DNA of 64,000 nucleotides from Azospirillum brasilense (lineage in GTDB: Bacteria > Pseudomonadota > Alphaproteobacteria > Azospirillales > Azospirillaceae): the NCBI RefSeq assembly GCF_008365405.1, contig NZ_QOKV01000008.1, positions 62,001-126,000 of the forward strand, given 5' to 3'. Of the stretch, positions 29,348-37,706 are shown piece after piece. A program made the translations under genes and the position numbers. Numbering within the stretch: the first letter of the stretch is position 1; each line of letters starts with the position of its first letter. The notes beneath the pieces are model-generated. The model was not told the DNA's origin and ran no database searches. It saw only the letters and a list, made by a program, of their open reading frames with translations.

Positions 29348-30505
29348 ATGAAGCGTTCTCTTGTTACGGGCTGCGCAGCCATCGCGATCATCACCTGCAG
29401 CGGCATGGCTTCCGCCCAGACCAAGTTCGAGGTCAAGATCGGCGGCGACGCTTTCTTCCAGGGCGCCTATGTCGAGCAGGACCGTGACGAAGGCACCCGC
29501 TCCACGGAGTTCGCCAACCGCTTCCGCGTGACCGTCACCCCGGTCGCCACGGCCGACAACGGCCTGGAATACGGCGGCCGCGTCCGCATGCGCGCCGCCA
29601 ACGGCGCCGGCAACGTCCGCACCATGGACGCCGACCGCGCGTTCATCTTCGTCAACAGCGGCTTCGGCACCCTGCAGGCCGGCACGATCAACGGCCTGTC
29701 GGACGAGTTCGGCATCATCGGCCCGAACGTCGAAGGCATCGCCGGCGGTCCGGACAACAACACGGTGGAGTTCCTGGGCGGCTCGCAGACCTATTCGCTG
29801 CTGCCGACCACCACCAACAACTTCCGCGCCTTCGCGTCGGGTGACGTCGGCACCAAGGTCATCTACCTGACCCCGACCTTCGCGGGCATCCAGGGCGGCG
29901 TCTCCTACACGCCGCGCACGGGCGACTCGCACACCTCGATCAACCGCCGCCAGGACAATGGCGGCTTCCAGGACGTCGTCGAGGTCGGCGGCACCTACAC
30001 CAACGAGTTCGGCGGCTTCACCATCGGGGCCAGCGCCTTCTACCAGTTCGGCGATGCGGTCGATGACGGCACCGGCGCCGGCGCCACCCGCTTCGAAGAG
30101 CTCAACTCCTACCATGTCGGCCTGAACGTCGGCTTCGGCGACTTCAAGGTCGGCGGCAGCTACGCCTACAGCGGCGAGAGCGGCTACGACAAGTCGCTGA
30201 CCGTGAAGGAGAAGCAGGACATCTGGATCGTCGGCGCCCAGTACGCCACCGGTCCGTTCATCCTGGCAGCCAACTACTCGCAGTCGAAGTCCAACGGCAC
30301 CAGCCCGAACACCGGGTTCGTGGCCCCGGTCAAGGCCGAGCTGTATCAGGCCGGCGTGACCTACACCATCGCGCCCGGCCTGACCACGGGCCTGGAGTAC
30401 AGCTACCTCGACCTCGACTCGGAGATGACGACGCTGGACAACGGCGGGATCAGCCCCGACGACCGCGCGCACATCATCATGATCGACACCCGTCTGGCCT
30501 TCTGA
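29348..30505 (+). CDS. Outer-membrane porin, paralogue of the upstream porin
   Basis: A 385-aa porin with a signal peptide ending SGMASA, a mature start QTKFEVKIGGDAFF and a C-terminal strand ending IIMIDTRLAF. It shares block after block with the gene at 27789, so the two arose by tandem duplication. They differ most in the loops (residues about 130-180 carry an extra PNVEGIAGGPDNN-like loop), which suggests different permeability or regulation. It has its own promoter region and terminator. Confidence 0.93.
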   Translation: MKRSLVTGCAAIAIITCSGMASAQTKFEVKIGGDAFFQGAYVEQDRDEGTRSTEFANRFRVTVTPVATADNGLEYGGRVRMRAANGAGNVRTMDADRAFIFVNSGFGTLQAGTINGLSDEFGIIGPNVEGIAGGPDNNTVEFLGGSQTYSLLPTTTNNFRAFASGDVGTKVIYLTPTFAGIQGGVSYTPRTGDSHTSINRRQDNGGFQDVVEVGGTYTNEFGGFTIGASAFYQFGDAVDDGTGAGATRFEELNSYHVGLNVGFGDFKVGGSYAYSGESGYDKSLTVKEKQDIWIVGAQYATGPFILAANYSQSKSNGTSPNTGFVAPVKAELYQAGVTYTIAPGLTTGLEYSYLDLDSEMTTLDNGGISPDDRAHIIMIDTRLAF

Positions 30506-30527
30506 TCGGCCTTGCGGCAGCTCTGAC

Positions 30528-30564
30528 GGAAACGGCGGCGGATGCCCATCCGCCGCCGTTTTCC
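30528..30564 (+). terminator. Rho-independent terminator of the second porin gene
   Basis: The stem ACGGCGGCGGATG pairs with CATCCGCCGCCGT and is followed by a T-tract. It also faces the convergent gene at 30579-31100. Confidence 0.92.
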
Positions 30565-30578
30565 TTTGGCGCCGTTCC

Positions 30579-31100
30579 TTACTTCTTAGTGGCTTGCGCC
30601 GCTTCGGTCTCGCAGAGCAGCAGGATCGCCGCGTCCTCCATCGGAGTCCAGATGGCCAGCAGGCGCTGCTTGGCCTTCTCCGCCGTATAGGCGGTGGTCC
30701 CCGGATCGCGGATCGTCCGGACCTTCACCTCCCCCATCTTCCAGCCGGCCTTGCGGAAGCCGCCCAGCGTGGATTCCAGGATTTGGTCGCGGCGGGCGGC
30801 GTCGTCCTTCTTGAACTCCCAGCCATAGCTTTCCAGCTTGGTGCATCGCCGGTTGATGTCGGCGGCCGCCGCGCCCATGAACTCCTTGTAGGTGCCGTCG
30901 TCCTGCAAGGGGAAGGGATGTTCGGCGAAGGGCACCTGAGCGATGGCCGACCCCGCCACCGTCTTCGGAGCCTCCTTGCCGGCGGCGGGCTTGCCGCCAT
31001 TCTGGTTCCCGGTGTTCTGGGCAAGGGCGCTGCCGGCCGTGAACGGCGCGGCCCCCAGAATCAGCGCCGACAGGATCAGGGGACGCATCCAACCACGCAT
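30579..31100 (-). CDS. Secreted hypothetical protein
   Basis: A 173-aa protein with a clear signal peptide (hydrophobic segment followed by AGSALA, mature start QNTGNQNGG), a Gly/Lys-rich linker, then a compact domain with PFAEHPFPLQDDGTYKEFMG and a single Cys pair (NRRCTKLESYGWEF and LLLCETEAA) that could form a disulfide. GAGGAG precedes the ATG by 8 nt. I do not recognise the family. It is convergent with porin 2 and divergent from the YggS gene. Confidence 0.75.
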   Translation of the reverse strand: MRGWMRPLILSALILGAAPFTAGSALAQNTGNQNGGKPAAGKEAPKTVAGSAIAQVPFAEHPFPLQDDGTYKEFMGAAAADINRRCTKLESYGWEFKKDDAARRDQILESTLGGFRKAGWKMGEVKVRTIRDPGTTAYTAEKAKQRLLAIWTPMEDAAILLLCETEAAQATKK

Positions 31101-31199
31101 GCCGTGTTCTCCTCGGGGTGCTTGCGTTTCGTCGGCCCGTCCGTTACCACGCCCTCCGGTCCCTGTACAGGCAGGCGCCATAAAAGGGGGAGGGCCGGC

Positions 31200-31907
31200 A
31201 TGTCCGCTTCGCACACCGATACACCAGACGGCACCGTCACGGCCCGGCTGGAGTCCGTCCGCCGCTCCATCCAGGACGGCTGCGCCGCCGGCGGGCGCGC
31301 TGCCGGCGCGGTAACCCTGGTCGCCGTCTCCAAGACCCACCCGGTCGAGGCGGTGGAGGAGGCCCTGGCCGCCGGCCAGCGCGTCTTCGGCGAGAACCGC
31401 GTGCAGGAAGCCAAGGCGAAGTTCCCCGCGTTGCGCGAGCGCTTCCCGGACCTGGAACTGCACCTGATCGGCCCGCTCCAGACCAACAAGGTCAAGGACG
31501 CGGTGGCCCTGTTCGACGTGATCCAGACGGTGGACCGGCCCAAGCTGGCCGAGGCCCTGGCCGAGGAGATGGCGCGCAGCGGGCGCCGCCCGCGCTGCCT
31601 GATCGAGGTCAACACCGGCGAGGAGCCGCAGAAGGCCGGCATTTCCCCGGCGGAGCTGGACGCGTTCCTGGCCGCCTGCCGTGACAGCTGGAACCTGCCG
31701 GTGACCGGCCTGATGTGCATCCCGCCGGTGGACGAGGAGCCGGCGATGCATTTCGCCCTGCTCGCCGACATGGCGCGCCGCGCCGGCCTGCCCGAGGTCA
31801 GCATGGGGATGAGCGGCGATTACGAAACGGCGATCCGCTTCGGCGCCACCCATGTGCGGGTCGGCACGGCGATCTTCGGAGCGCGCCCCACCCCCGCCGC
31901 CGGTTAG
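31200..31907 (+). CDS. YggS family pyridoxal phosphate homeostasis protein
   Basis: A 235-aa single-domain alanine-racemase-fold PLP carrier that buffers the PLP pool. It shows the PLP-Lys motif VTLVAVSKTHPVEAVEEAL, the GENRVQEAKAK segment, LHLIGPLQTNK, and the C-terminal SMGMSGDYETAIRFGATHVRVGTAIFG that binds the phosphate. Length is typical. It ends 6 bp before the convergent L,D-transpeptidase gene. Confidence 0.95.
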   Translation: MSASHTDTPDGTVTARLESVRRSIQDGCAAGGRAAGAVTLVAVSKTHPVEAVEEALAAGQRVFGENRVQEAKAKFPALRERFPDLELHLIGPLQTNKVKDAVALFDVIQTVDRPKLAEALAEEMARSGRRPRCLIEVNTGEEPQKAGISPAELDAFLAACRDSWNLPVTGLMCIPPVDEEPAMHFALLADMARRAGLPEVSMGMSGDYETAIRFGATHVRVGTAIFGARPTPAAG

Positions 31908-31913
31908 AGCTTA

Positions 31914-32435
31914 TTACGCCGCCGGGTCCAGCACGGTCAGCGCGGTGCCTGGCGCGCAGTCCTTCAGAAGCCGCAGCAGGTCCTGCAGGGGCAGCGCGAC
32001 GCAGCCCGCCGTCGGCGCCCCATCGGGCCGCGCCACATGCATGAAGACGGCGCTGCCCAGACCCGGCACCACCGGGTCGTCGTTGTGCCCCATCACCACG
32101 ATGACGTCGTAGACGTGGTCGTCGCGCCACAGCTCCTCGTGGCTGGCGGCGTAGGGGCGCTTGACCGGATGGTTGTAGGCGGGATCCGCCGGGTCGTCGC
32201 ACCAGCCGTCGTCGGACGCGATGGGCGACACCGGCAGGCCCGTCTCGGGCCGCTCCAGCCGGTCGGCGCGCCACAACACGCGGCGCAGCGCGAAGCGGCC
32301 GACCGGGGTGGCGCCGTCGCCCTCCCGCTTGGCGGACCGGATGCCGCCGCGGCCGAGAACGCAGCGGAATGACCCGCCGGGCCAGTCGAGACGGCCTTCG
32401 GCCGGCGGGTCCGCAAGACGAACCGTGATCTCCAT
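31914..32435 (-). CDS. L,D-transpeptidase (YkuD) family protein
   Basis: A 173-aa protein consisting of a YkuD-type catalytic domain without signal peptide. The catalytic motif is present as HVARPDGAPTAGCVALP (His … Thr-x-Gly-Cys), along with the ATPVGRFALRRVLWR segment near the start. Family members cross-link peptidoglycan or attach lipoproteins. The lack of a signal is usual in this short alphaproteobacterial subgroup (YafK/ErfK-like) but leaves localisation open. The ATG at 32435 follows GAGGG by 6 nt. Confidence 0.88.
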   Translation of the reverse strand: MEITVRLADPPAEGRLDWPGGSFRCVLGRGGIRSAKREGDGATPVGRFALRRVLWRADRLERPETGLPVSPIASDDGWCDDPADPAYNHPVKRPYAASHEELWRDDHVYDVIVVMGHNDDPVVPGLGSAVFMHVARPDGAPTAGCVALPLQDLLRLLKDCAPGTALTVLDPAA

Positions 32436-32470
32436 CGCCCTTCCCTCACCCGCTTCCGGGGTCATCGCGC

Positions 32471-33448
32471 TCAGCCCGACACCCGCAGACTGGGCGCGGG
32501 GGCCTGTGCGGCTCGCCGGCCTTGCTCGTATTTGGCCAGATTGCGCATCATCGTCTCAGACAGCATGTCCGGTGTCACGGGCGCGAAGGCGTTGCTGTTG
32601 GCGGCGGCCGGGGCGGCGTTCGCCTGTGCCGGCGCATTTGTCGGTGCGTTCGCCGCCCCGGTTCCGGCTGTGGCGTCCGGTTGGGCCACGGGCGCCTGGG
32701 CCTCCGCGGTCTTCCGGGCGCCGGAGGGGGCCGCCGTTGCGGCAAAGCCGATGGTGGAGGGATGCGGCTTGGCGGCGGCGTATTTGGCCATCAGGCTGTT
32801 CGCCAGCGGGGTGTCGCGCGCCGGCATGCGCGAGGGATGCGGCGTGTCCGTCAGGCCATTGCGCCCGGTCCCGCCCACCGCCGCCCCCACCCCGTGCGAC
32901 GGGGCCGTGGACCGCTTGGCGTCCGGCAGCTCCGCCATCGCGGCATGGGCCGGCTGGGTGGCCGGCGCCGTGGCTGCCGCAGCCGGCGCTGAGGTGCCGG
33001 CTGTGGAGTCCGGCAGAGCGGCGACCGCGGTGGCTCCGGAGGTGCCGGCGGGCGGATGGCCGGCGGCGGCGTCCCCGTCGAAGCCGAGCGAGGCCATGAT
33101 CTGCCCGCCGATGTCTTTGCCCTGGGCCTGTTCCACCACCGCGTTGGCGATGGACGCCATGCCGCCCAGCGGGCCGCCGAACAGGATGCCGCCGATGACC
33201 TTCGACGACGGCTTGATCGTGTCGCCGGTGATCTCGCGGTAGATGGTGTTGACGAGGGGGATGTGCTGAAGCGGGTTGATGATGTCGAGGAAGTCGCCGA
33301 AGGACATCTCGGCCTCGGCCTCGTACCGGTCGGGGCTGTCCCGGCTTTCCATGACCGTCAAGGCGGGCGCCGCTTGGGCCGGCGACCGCTCGCGCTGCAC
33401 CGGCCGCGAAGCGGCGGCTGCGTCGATGGTGGTGGCGTCGATGGCCAT
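32471..33448 (-). CDS. Conserved hypothetical protein with Ala/Pro-rich linker
   Basis: A 325-aa protein. Residues about 45-125 hold a conserved block (FGDFLDIINPLQHIPLVNTI, then YREITGDTIKPSSKVIGGIL and GGPLGGMASIANAVVEQAQG) with a glycine-zipper-like hydrophobic part. Residues about 130-285 are low-complexity Ala/Pro/Thr, and a short conserved C-terminal helix TPDMLSETMMRNLAKYEQ ends the protein. I know this block only as an uncharacterised Rhodospirillales family. No signal peptide is seen; the Gly-rich hydrophobic segment may touch a membrane. Confidence 0.75.
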   Translation of the reverse strand: MAIDATTIDAAAASRPVQRERSPAQAAPALTVMESRDSPDRYEAEAEMSFGDFLDIINPLQHIPLVNTIYREITGDTIKPSSKVIGGILFGGPLGGMASIANAVVEQAQGKDIGGQIMASLGFDGDAAAGHPPAGTSGATAVAALPDSTAGTSAPAAAATAPATQPAHAAMAELPDAKRSTAPSHGVGAAVGGTGRNGLTDTPHPSRMPARDTPLANSLMAKYAAAKPHPSTIGFAATAAPSGARKTAEAQAPVAQPDATAGTGAANAPTNAPAQANAAPAAANSNAFAPVTPDMLSETMMRNLAKYEQGRRAAQAPAPSLRVSG

Positions 33449-33613
33449 GGGCGGTCTCCCGTCGCGGTGTCCAGCCCTACCCTAAGCAACCGGTGTGCCA
33501 GTTCCCTGGGCTGGAATCCCGTGCCCTCGCGCGCTTTCGGGCTCGGATGCGACCCGCGACCCGGCAAGAGCTGCCGGGCAAGGGGCGATTCCTGCCCTCC
33601 GAAGAATCGACTC

Positions 33614-34786
33614 TCAGAACATGTGGCCGCTGCGCTCCGCCTTGGTGCGCAGATAGCCTTCGTTGTGGCCGTTGGCCGGGAAGATGTGGGGAACGCGCTC
33701 GACCACCTCGATCCCGCAGCGGGCGAGCTGGCGCAGCTTCTCGGGGTTGTTGGTCATCAGCCGCACGGCGGTGAAGCCCAACTGCCGCAGCATCTCCGCC
33801 GCCGGCAGATAGACCCGCTCGTCCGCCTCGAATCCCAAGATCTCGTTGGCGTCGACCGTGTCGAAGCCGCGGTCCTGGATGCGGTAGGCGCGCAGCTTGT
33901 TGACGAGGCCGATCCCCCGCCCCTCCTGCGCCAGATAGAGCAGGACGCCGCTGCCCTGCCGGGCGATCTCGGCGATGGCGCCGCGCAGCTGCTGGCCGCA
34001 GTCGCAGCGCAGGCTGCCCAGCAGGTCGCCGGTGAAGCATTCCGAATGCAGGCGGGCCAGCACCGGCTCGCCCGCCGCCGGGGTGCCGACGATGATCGCC
34101 AGATGCTCCGGCCCGCCGTCGATGGGGCGGAAGGCGGCGATGCTGGTGTTCTCGGCGCCGGACAGCGGGACGCGGGCCTCGGCCACCCGGCGCAGCGTGC
34201 GCACCACATGGACGCGGTAGTCGGCGATGTCGCGGGCGCGGACCAGCAGCAGGTCGTGCTTCGCCGCCCATTCCGCGGCGCTGCCGCTGTGGCCGGTGGT
34301 CGTGTGTCCGGTCCCCGGGGCGACGATGGCCGCCGGCAGCAGCCGCGCCAGCCGGGCAAGGTCCACCGCCGCGGTCTCGCGCGAGCCGGGGTCCATGGCC
34401 GTGGCGGTCAGGCCGTCCGGCATCATGCCGTCCGGGCGGTGTTCGGGGTCGGCCAGCGCGTGGGCCTCGTCCGCGGTCAGGCAGCGGGGAAGCGACAGGG
34501 CGACGACGCCGGTCCCCTCGCCCATCAGCTTCAGCACCGTGGCGCGGCGGCGGGTGACGGCCAGGACCGGCGCGGCGCCGGTGAGCTGCACCAGCCGCTG
34601 CACGGCGTCGATCGCCACGGATTCCACCGACACCGCGGCGCCGACACTGCCGTCGGCGGTCTCGATGGCGACGGCCTCGCCCCGGCGCAGGGCGGCCGTC
34701 GCCCGGTCCACCGCGCGCATGGCGGCTTCGTCCATGGGCAGGACGGCTTCGGGCAGGGCGGAGTCGGACGGGGCGTCGGCGTACAT
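33614..34786 (-). CDS. ribA: GTP cyclohydrolase II with degenerate DHBP-synthase-like N-terminus
   Basis: GTP cyclohydrolase II opens GTP in the first riboflavin step. The C-terminal half has the zinc motif LHSECFTGDLLGSLRCDCG, the catalytic YLAQEGRGIGLVNKLRAY and LMTNNPEKLRQL. The N-terminal about 190 residues are laid out like a RibB domain, but the acidic DExRENEGD signature is replaced by ETADGSVGAAVSVES, so DHBP synthase activity is unlikely. The ATG at 34786 gives 390 aa; a longer frame exists upstream without clear ribosome-binding site. A separate ribB is expected elsewhere. Confidence 0.9.
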   Translation of the reverse strand: MYADAPSDSALPEAVLPMDEAAMRAVDRATAALRRGEAVAIETADGSVGAAVSVESVAIDAVQRLVQLTGAAPVLAVTRRRATVLKLMGEGTGVVALSLPRCLTADEAHALADPEHRPDGMMPDGLTATAMDPGSRETAAVDLARLARLLPAAIVAPGTGHTTTGHSGSAAEWAAKHDLLLVRARDIADYRVHVVRTLRRVAEARVPLSGAENTSIAAFRPIDGGPEHLAIIVGTPAAGEPVLARLHSECFTGDLLGSLRCDCGQQLRGAIAEIARQGSGVLLYLAQEGRGIGLVNKLRAYRIQDRGFDTVDANEILGFEADERVYLPAAEMLRQLGFTAVRLMTNNPEKLRQLARCGIEVVERVPHIFPANGHNEGYLRTKAERSGHMF

Positions 34787-35051
34787 AACGGAGGCTTCGC
34801 GTGCTGCGCCCCGAAGGGCGAAAGATCCCGACATGGGTCGGAGAGCGCGGGAAGCAAAGCGCAGGTGGCGCACCCCTGTCCAGCAAATCCCGCGCGCCAC
34901 ACCGTTGCCGGCGGTGCAACGATGGCGCAAACCGCCGCCGGTGCGGGCGAATCCGGGTTGCGCTATGCTCAGGTCCTTCCGATTAGGCTAGGGCAATCCC
35001 GCGCGGGCCATGATAAGTTCCGCGCCCGGAGCCACCGGTGAACGCCCCCGA

Positions 35052-35741
35052 ATGACGCTTGCGAAACGCATCCTTCTGATCGACGACGACACCGCCCTCC
35101 GGCAGTCCCTCGCCGAGCAGCTCCAGCTTCTGGAGGAATTCGAGACGGTGGAGGCCGGGGACGGCGCCTCGGCGCTGGCCGTTGCGCGCGAGGGCGGCTT
35201 CGCCGCCATCCTGCTCGATGTCGGGCTGCCGGACATGGACGGGCGCGACCTCTGCCGCCTGCTGCGGCGCGAGGGGGTGCGCTGCCCGGTCATCATGCTG
35301 ACCGCGGCGGCCTCCGACGCCGACACCATCCTGGGGCTCGATTCCGGGGCCAGCGACTATGTCACCAAGCCCTTCCGCATGGGGGTGCTGCTGGCCCGGC
35401 TGCGCGCGCATCTCCGCGTCCACGAGCAGAGCGAGGACGCCGTCTTCGCCATCGGCCCCTACAGCTTCCGCCCGGCGGGCAAGCTGCTCCTTGCGGACGG
35501 CGGCGCCCGCAAGATCCGCCTGACCGAGAAGGAAACGGCGATCCTGAAATACCTGTACCGGGCCGGCGGTGCGGTGATCGGGCGCGAGACGCTGCTGGGC
35601 GAGGTGTGGGGCTACAACGCCGGGGTCACCACCCACACGCTGGAAACCCACGTCTACCGCCTGCGCCAGAAGATCGAGCGCGATCCGTCCAACGCGGAAA
35701 TCCTGGTGACGGAGCCCGGCGGCTACCGGCTGGTGCCCTGA
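35052..35741 (+). CDS. OmpR/PhoB-type response regulator
   Basis: A 229-aa two-domain regulator. The receiver domain has the acidic pair IDDDT, phospho-acceptor Asp56 in ILLDVGLPDMDG, and the conserved Lys in ASDYVTKPF. The C-terminal winged helix contains RLTEKETAILKYLYRAGG and THTLETHVYRLRQKIE. No histidine kinase gene is adjacent, so it is an orphan here. ATG 35052 is chosen because it precedes the receiver closely; in-frame upstream starts exist at 35038 and 35010. Confidence 0.92.
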   Translation: MTLAKRILLIDDDTALRQSLAEQLQLLEEFETVEAGDGASALAVAREGGFAAILLDVGLPDMDGRDLCRLLRREGVRCPVIMLTAAASDADTILGLDSGASDYVTKPFRMGVLLARLRAHLRVHEQSEDAVFAIGPYSFRPAGKLLLADGGARKIRLTEKETAILKYLYRAGGAVIGRETLLGEVWGYNAGVTTHTLETHVYRLRQKIERDPSNAEILVTEPGGYRLVP

Positions 35742-35861
35742 TCCCCTGTCAGGCGATCCCCGGCCGGCGGCCGCGCGGAACCATCTCCCTGCCTACCCAT
35801 TGAAAGGATTGATTTCCGCGCCGTTTCGGCACGGACCCCCGTTGGGCAAGGAGATGACGTC

Positions 35862-36305
35862 TTGGTTGCCATCGTCGATCACGGCAGACCGGCAAGGGCC
35901 ATCCATCCCTTGCACGCGGTGCTGCTCGCCGCCTCCCTTCCGCTGTTCCTGGGCGGCCTGCTCTGCGACTTCGCCTATTTCAGGAGCTTCGAGATCCAGT
36001 GGAGCCATTTCGCCTCCTGGCTGATCGCCGGCGGCATGGTCTTCGCCAGCGTCTCGCTCCTCTGGGCCTTCATCGACCTGTTCCGCGCCGGCCGGCGCCG
36101 CGGTCGCGGGCTCGTCTACTTCGTCCTGCTGCTCATCACCGTCGCGCTCGGCCTCGTCAACGCCTTCGTGCACGCGCGGGACGCCTGGGGAACCATGCCG
36201 GAGGGCCTGATCCTGTCGGCAGCCGTCGCCGTGACCGCCATCCTGGCGACCTGGTTCGGCTTCTCCAGTCTCCGCATTGGCGCCCGCATGGGAGAAACGC
36301 GATGA
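35862..36305 (+). CDS. DUF2231 membrane protein
   Basis: A 147-aa integral membrane protein with four hydrophobic segments. The N-terminal HPLHAVLLAASLPLFLGGLLCDFAY and the C-terminal TEGLIL-like MPEGLILSAAVAVTAIL segment are typical of DUF2231. The best start is TTG 35862, 8 nt after the perfect ribosome-binding site AAGGAG at 35848-35853; the ATG at 35854 is out of frame. Its stop overlaps the start of the sorbosone-dehydrogenase-like gene (ATGA). In other genomes these two families also pair, suggesting a membrane subunit for the secreted dehydrogenase. Confidence 0.85.
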   Translation: MVAIVDHGRPARAIHPLHAVLLAASLPLFLGGLLCDFAYFRSFEIQWSHFASWLIAGGMVFASVSLLWAFIDLFRAGRRRGRGLVYFVLLLITVALGLVNAFVHARDAWGTMPEGLILSAAVAVTAILATWFGFSSLRIGARMGETR

Positions 36306-37663
36306 AACGCTCCAGCCTGCTGGCCGCGGCGGGGATCGTCGTCCTGCTGACCGCCTGCGACGACAACAACCCGTCGCAGCCCGTCTACGGCGCCAACCCG
36401 CCTCTGCCCGAGCAGCAGCACGGTCTGCTGCCCAGCATGAAGATCGCCAACCCCGCCAACTGGGGGGACCGGAAACCGACCGTGCCGGAGGGCTTCACCG
36501 TCACGGCGATCGCCACCGACCTCGGCATCCCGCGCCAGACCCTCGTCCTTCCCAACGGCGACATCCTGGTTGCCGAAGGCCGGGGCGGCTCGGCCCCGCC
36601 GCTGCGGCCCAAGGACCTGATCGCCGGCATCATCAAGGCCAAGGGCACAACCTCGGTGCCGAGCGGCAACCGCATCACCCTCCTGCGCGACGCCGACGGC
36701 GACGGCCGGTACGAGGAACGCACGGTCTTCGCCGACCAGTTGAACGCGCCCTACGGGCTGGCCTTCGTGAATGGCCAGATCTACGTCGCGAACCAGGACG
36801 CGCTGGTGCGCTTCCCCTACCGCGACGGCCAGACCCGGGCCGAGGGGCCGCCGGAGAAGGTCACCGACCTGCCCGCCTACATCAACCATCACTGGACCAA
36901 GTCGCTGGCCGCCAGCCCGGACGGGCGGTTCCTCTATGTCGGCATCGGCTCCAACAGCAACATCACCGAACGCGGGATGCCCGCCGAGGCCGACCGCGCG
37001 ATGGTCTGGGAGATCGACGCGCAGACCGGCGCGCACCGGCCTTACGCCACCGGCCTGCGCAATCCCACCGCGCTGGCCATCCAGCCGGGGACCGGCACGC
37101 TGTGGGCGGTGGTCAACGAACGCGACGAGCTCGGCCCCAACCTCGTCCCCGATTACCTGACCTCGGTCCGCGAGGGCGGATTCTACGGCTGGCCTTACAG
37201 CTATTGGGGGCAGAACGTCGATCCGCGCGCCCAGCCGCAGAAGCCGGAGCTGGTGGCCGCGGCGATCAAGCCGGACTACGCCCTGGGCTCGCACGTCGCG
37301 GCGCTCGGCGTGGCCTTCTCCTCGCCGGTCATGGGCGAGCGCTTCGCCGACGGCGTGTTCGTCGGCGAGCACGGCAGTTGGAACCGCAGCGTTCCCAGCG
37401 GCTACAAGGTGATCTTCGTCCCCTTCCGCGACGGAGCCCCCGCCGGCGACCCGGTCGAGGTGGTGACCGGCTTCATGGGCGAGGACGGCAAGACCTACGG
37501 CCGGCCGGTCGGCGTCACGGTGGACCCGAAGGGCGCCCTGATCGTCGCCGACGACCTGTCGAACACGGTGTGGCGCGTCGCGGTGACGGATCGCTCGTCC
37601 AGTGCGCAAGCACCGGCGGATATGGGCAGTGCCACGACCGATGGGAACGGATCATCCAACTGA
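36302..37663 (+). CDS. Sorbosone dehydrogenase family lipoprotein (PQQ-type beta-propeller)
   Basis: A 453-aa predicted lipoprotein (signal with lipobox LLTAC followed by DDNN; Asp at +2 suggests inner-membrane retention). It has a six-bladed propeller of the glucose/L-sorbosone dehydrogenase family: NGDILVAEGRGG, NAPYGLAFVNGQIYVAN, INHHWTKSLAASPDGRFLYVGIGSNSN and EHGSWNRSVPSGYKVIFVPF. The family oxidises sugars or aldoses using PQQ; no PQQ biosynthesis genes are in the window, so cofactor use is inferred. It is coupled to the DUF2231 gene. The stop codon lies in a 14-bp tandem repeat. Confidence 0.88.
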   Translation: MKRSSLLAAAGIVVLLTACDDNNPSQPVYGANPPLPEQQHGLLPSMKIANPANWGDRKPTVPEGFTVTAIATDLGIPRQTLVLPNGDILVAEGRGGSAPPLRPKDLIAGIIKAKGTTSVPSGNRITLLRDADGDGRYEERTVFADQLNAPYGLAFVNGQIYVANQDALVRFPYRDGQTRAEGPPEKVTDLPAYINHHWTKSLAASPDGRFLYVGIGSNSNITERGMPAEADRAMVWEIDAQTGAHRPYATGLRNPTALAIQPGTGTLWAVVNERDELGPNLVPDYLTSVREGGFYGWPYSYWGQNVDPRAQPQKPELVAAAIKPDYALGSHVAALGVAFSSPVMGERFADGVFVGEHGSWNRSVPSGYKVIFVPFRDGAPAGDPVEVVTGFMGEDGKTYGRPVGVTVDPKGALIVADDLSNTVWRVAVTDRSSSAQAPADMGSATTDGNGSSN

Positions 37664-37697
37664 AACGGGCCAACTGAAACGGGCCAACTGAAACGGG
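37656..37697. repeat. Three exact copies of a 14-bp tandem repeat
   Basis: CCAACTGAAACGGG is repeated three times head to tail without mismatch. The first copy contains the stop codon (AAC TGA) of the dehydrogenase gene and the others are downstream. Since 14 is not a multiple of 3, copy-number change would not alter the protein. Confidence 0.95.
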
Positions 37698-37706
37698 AAC
37701 GCCGTG

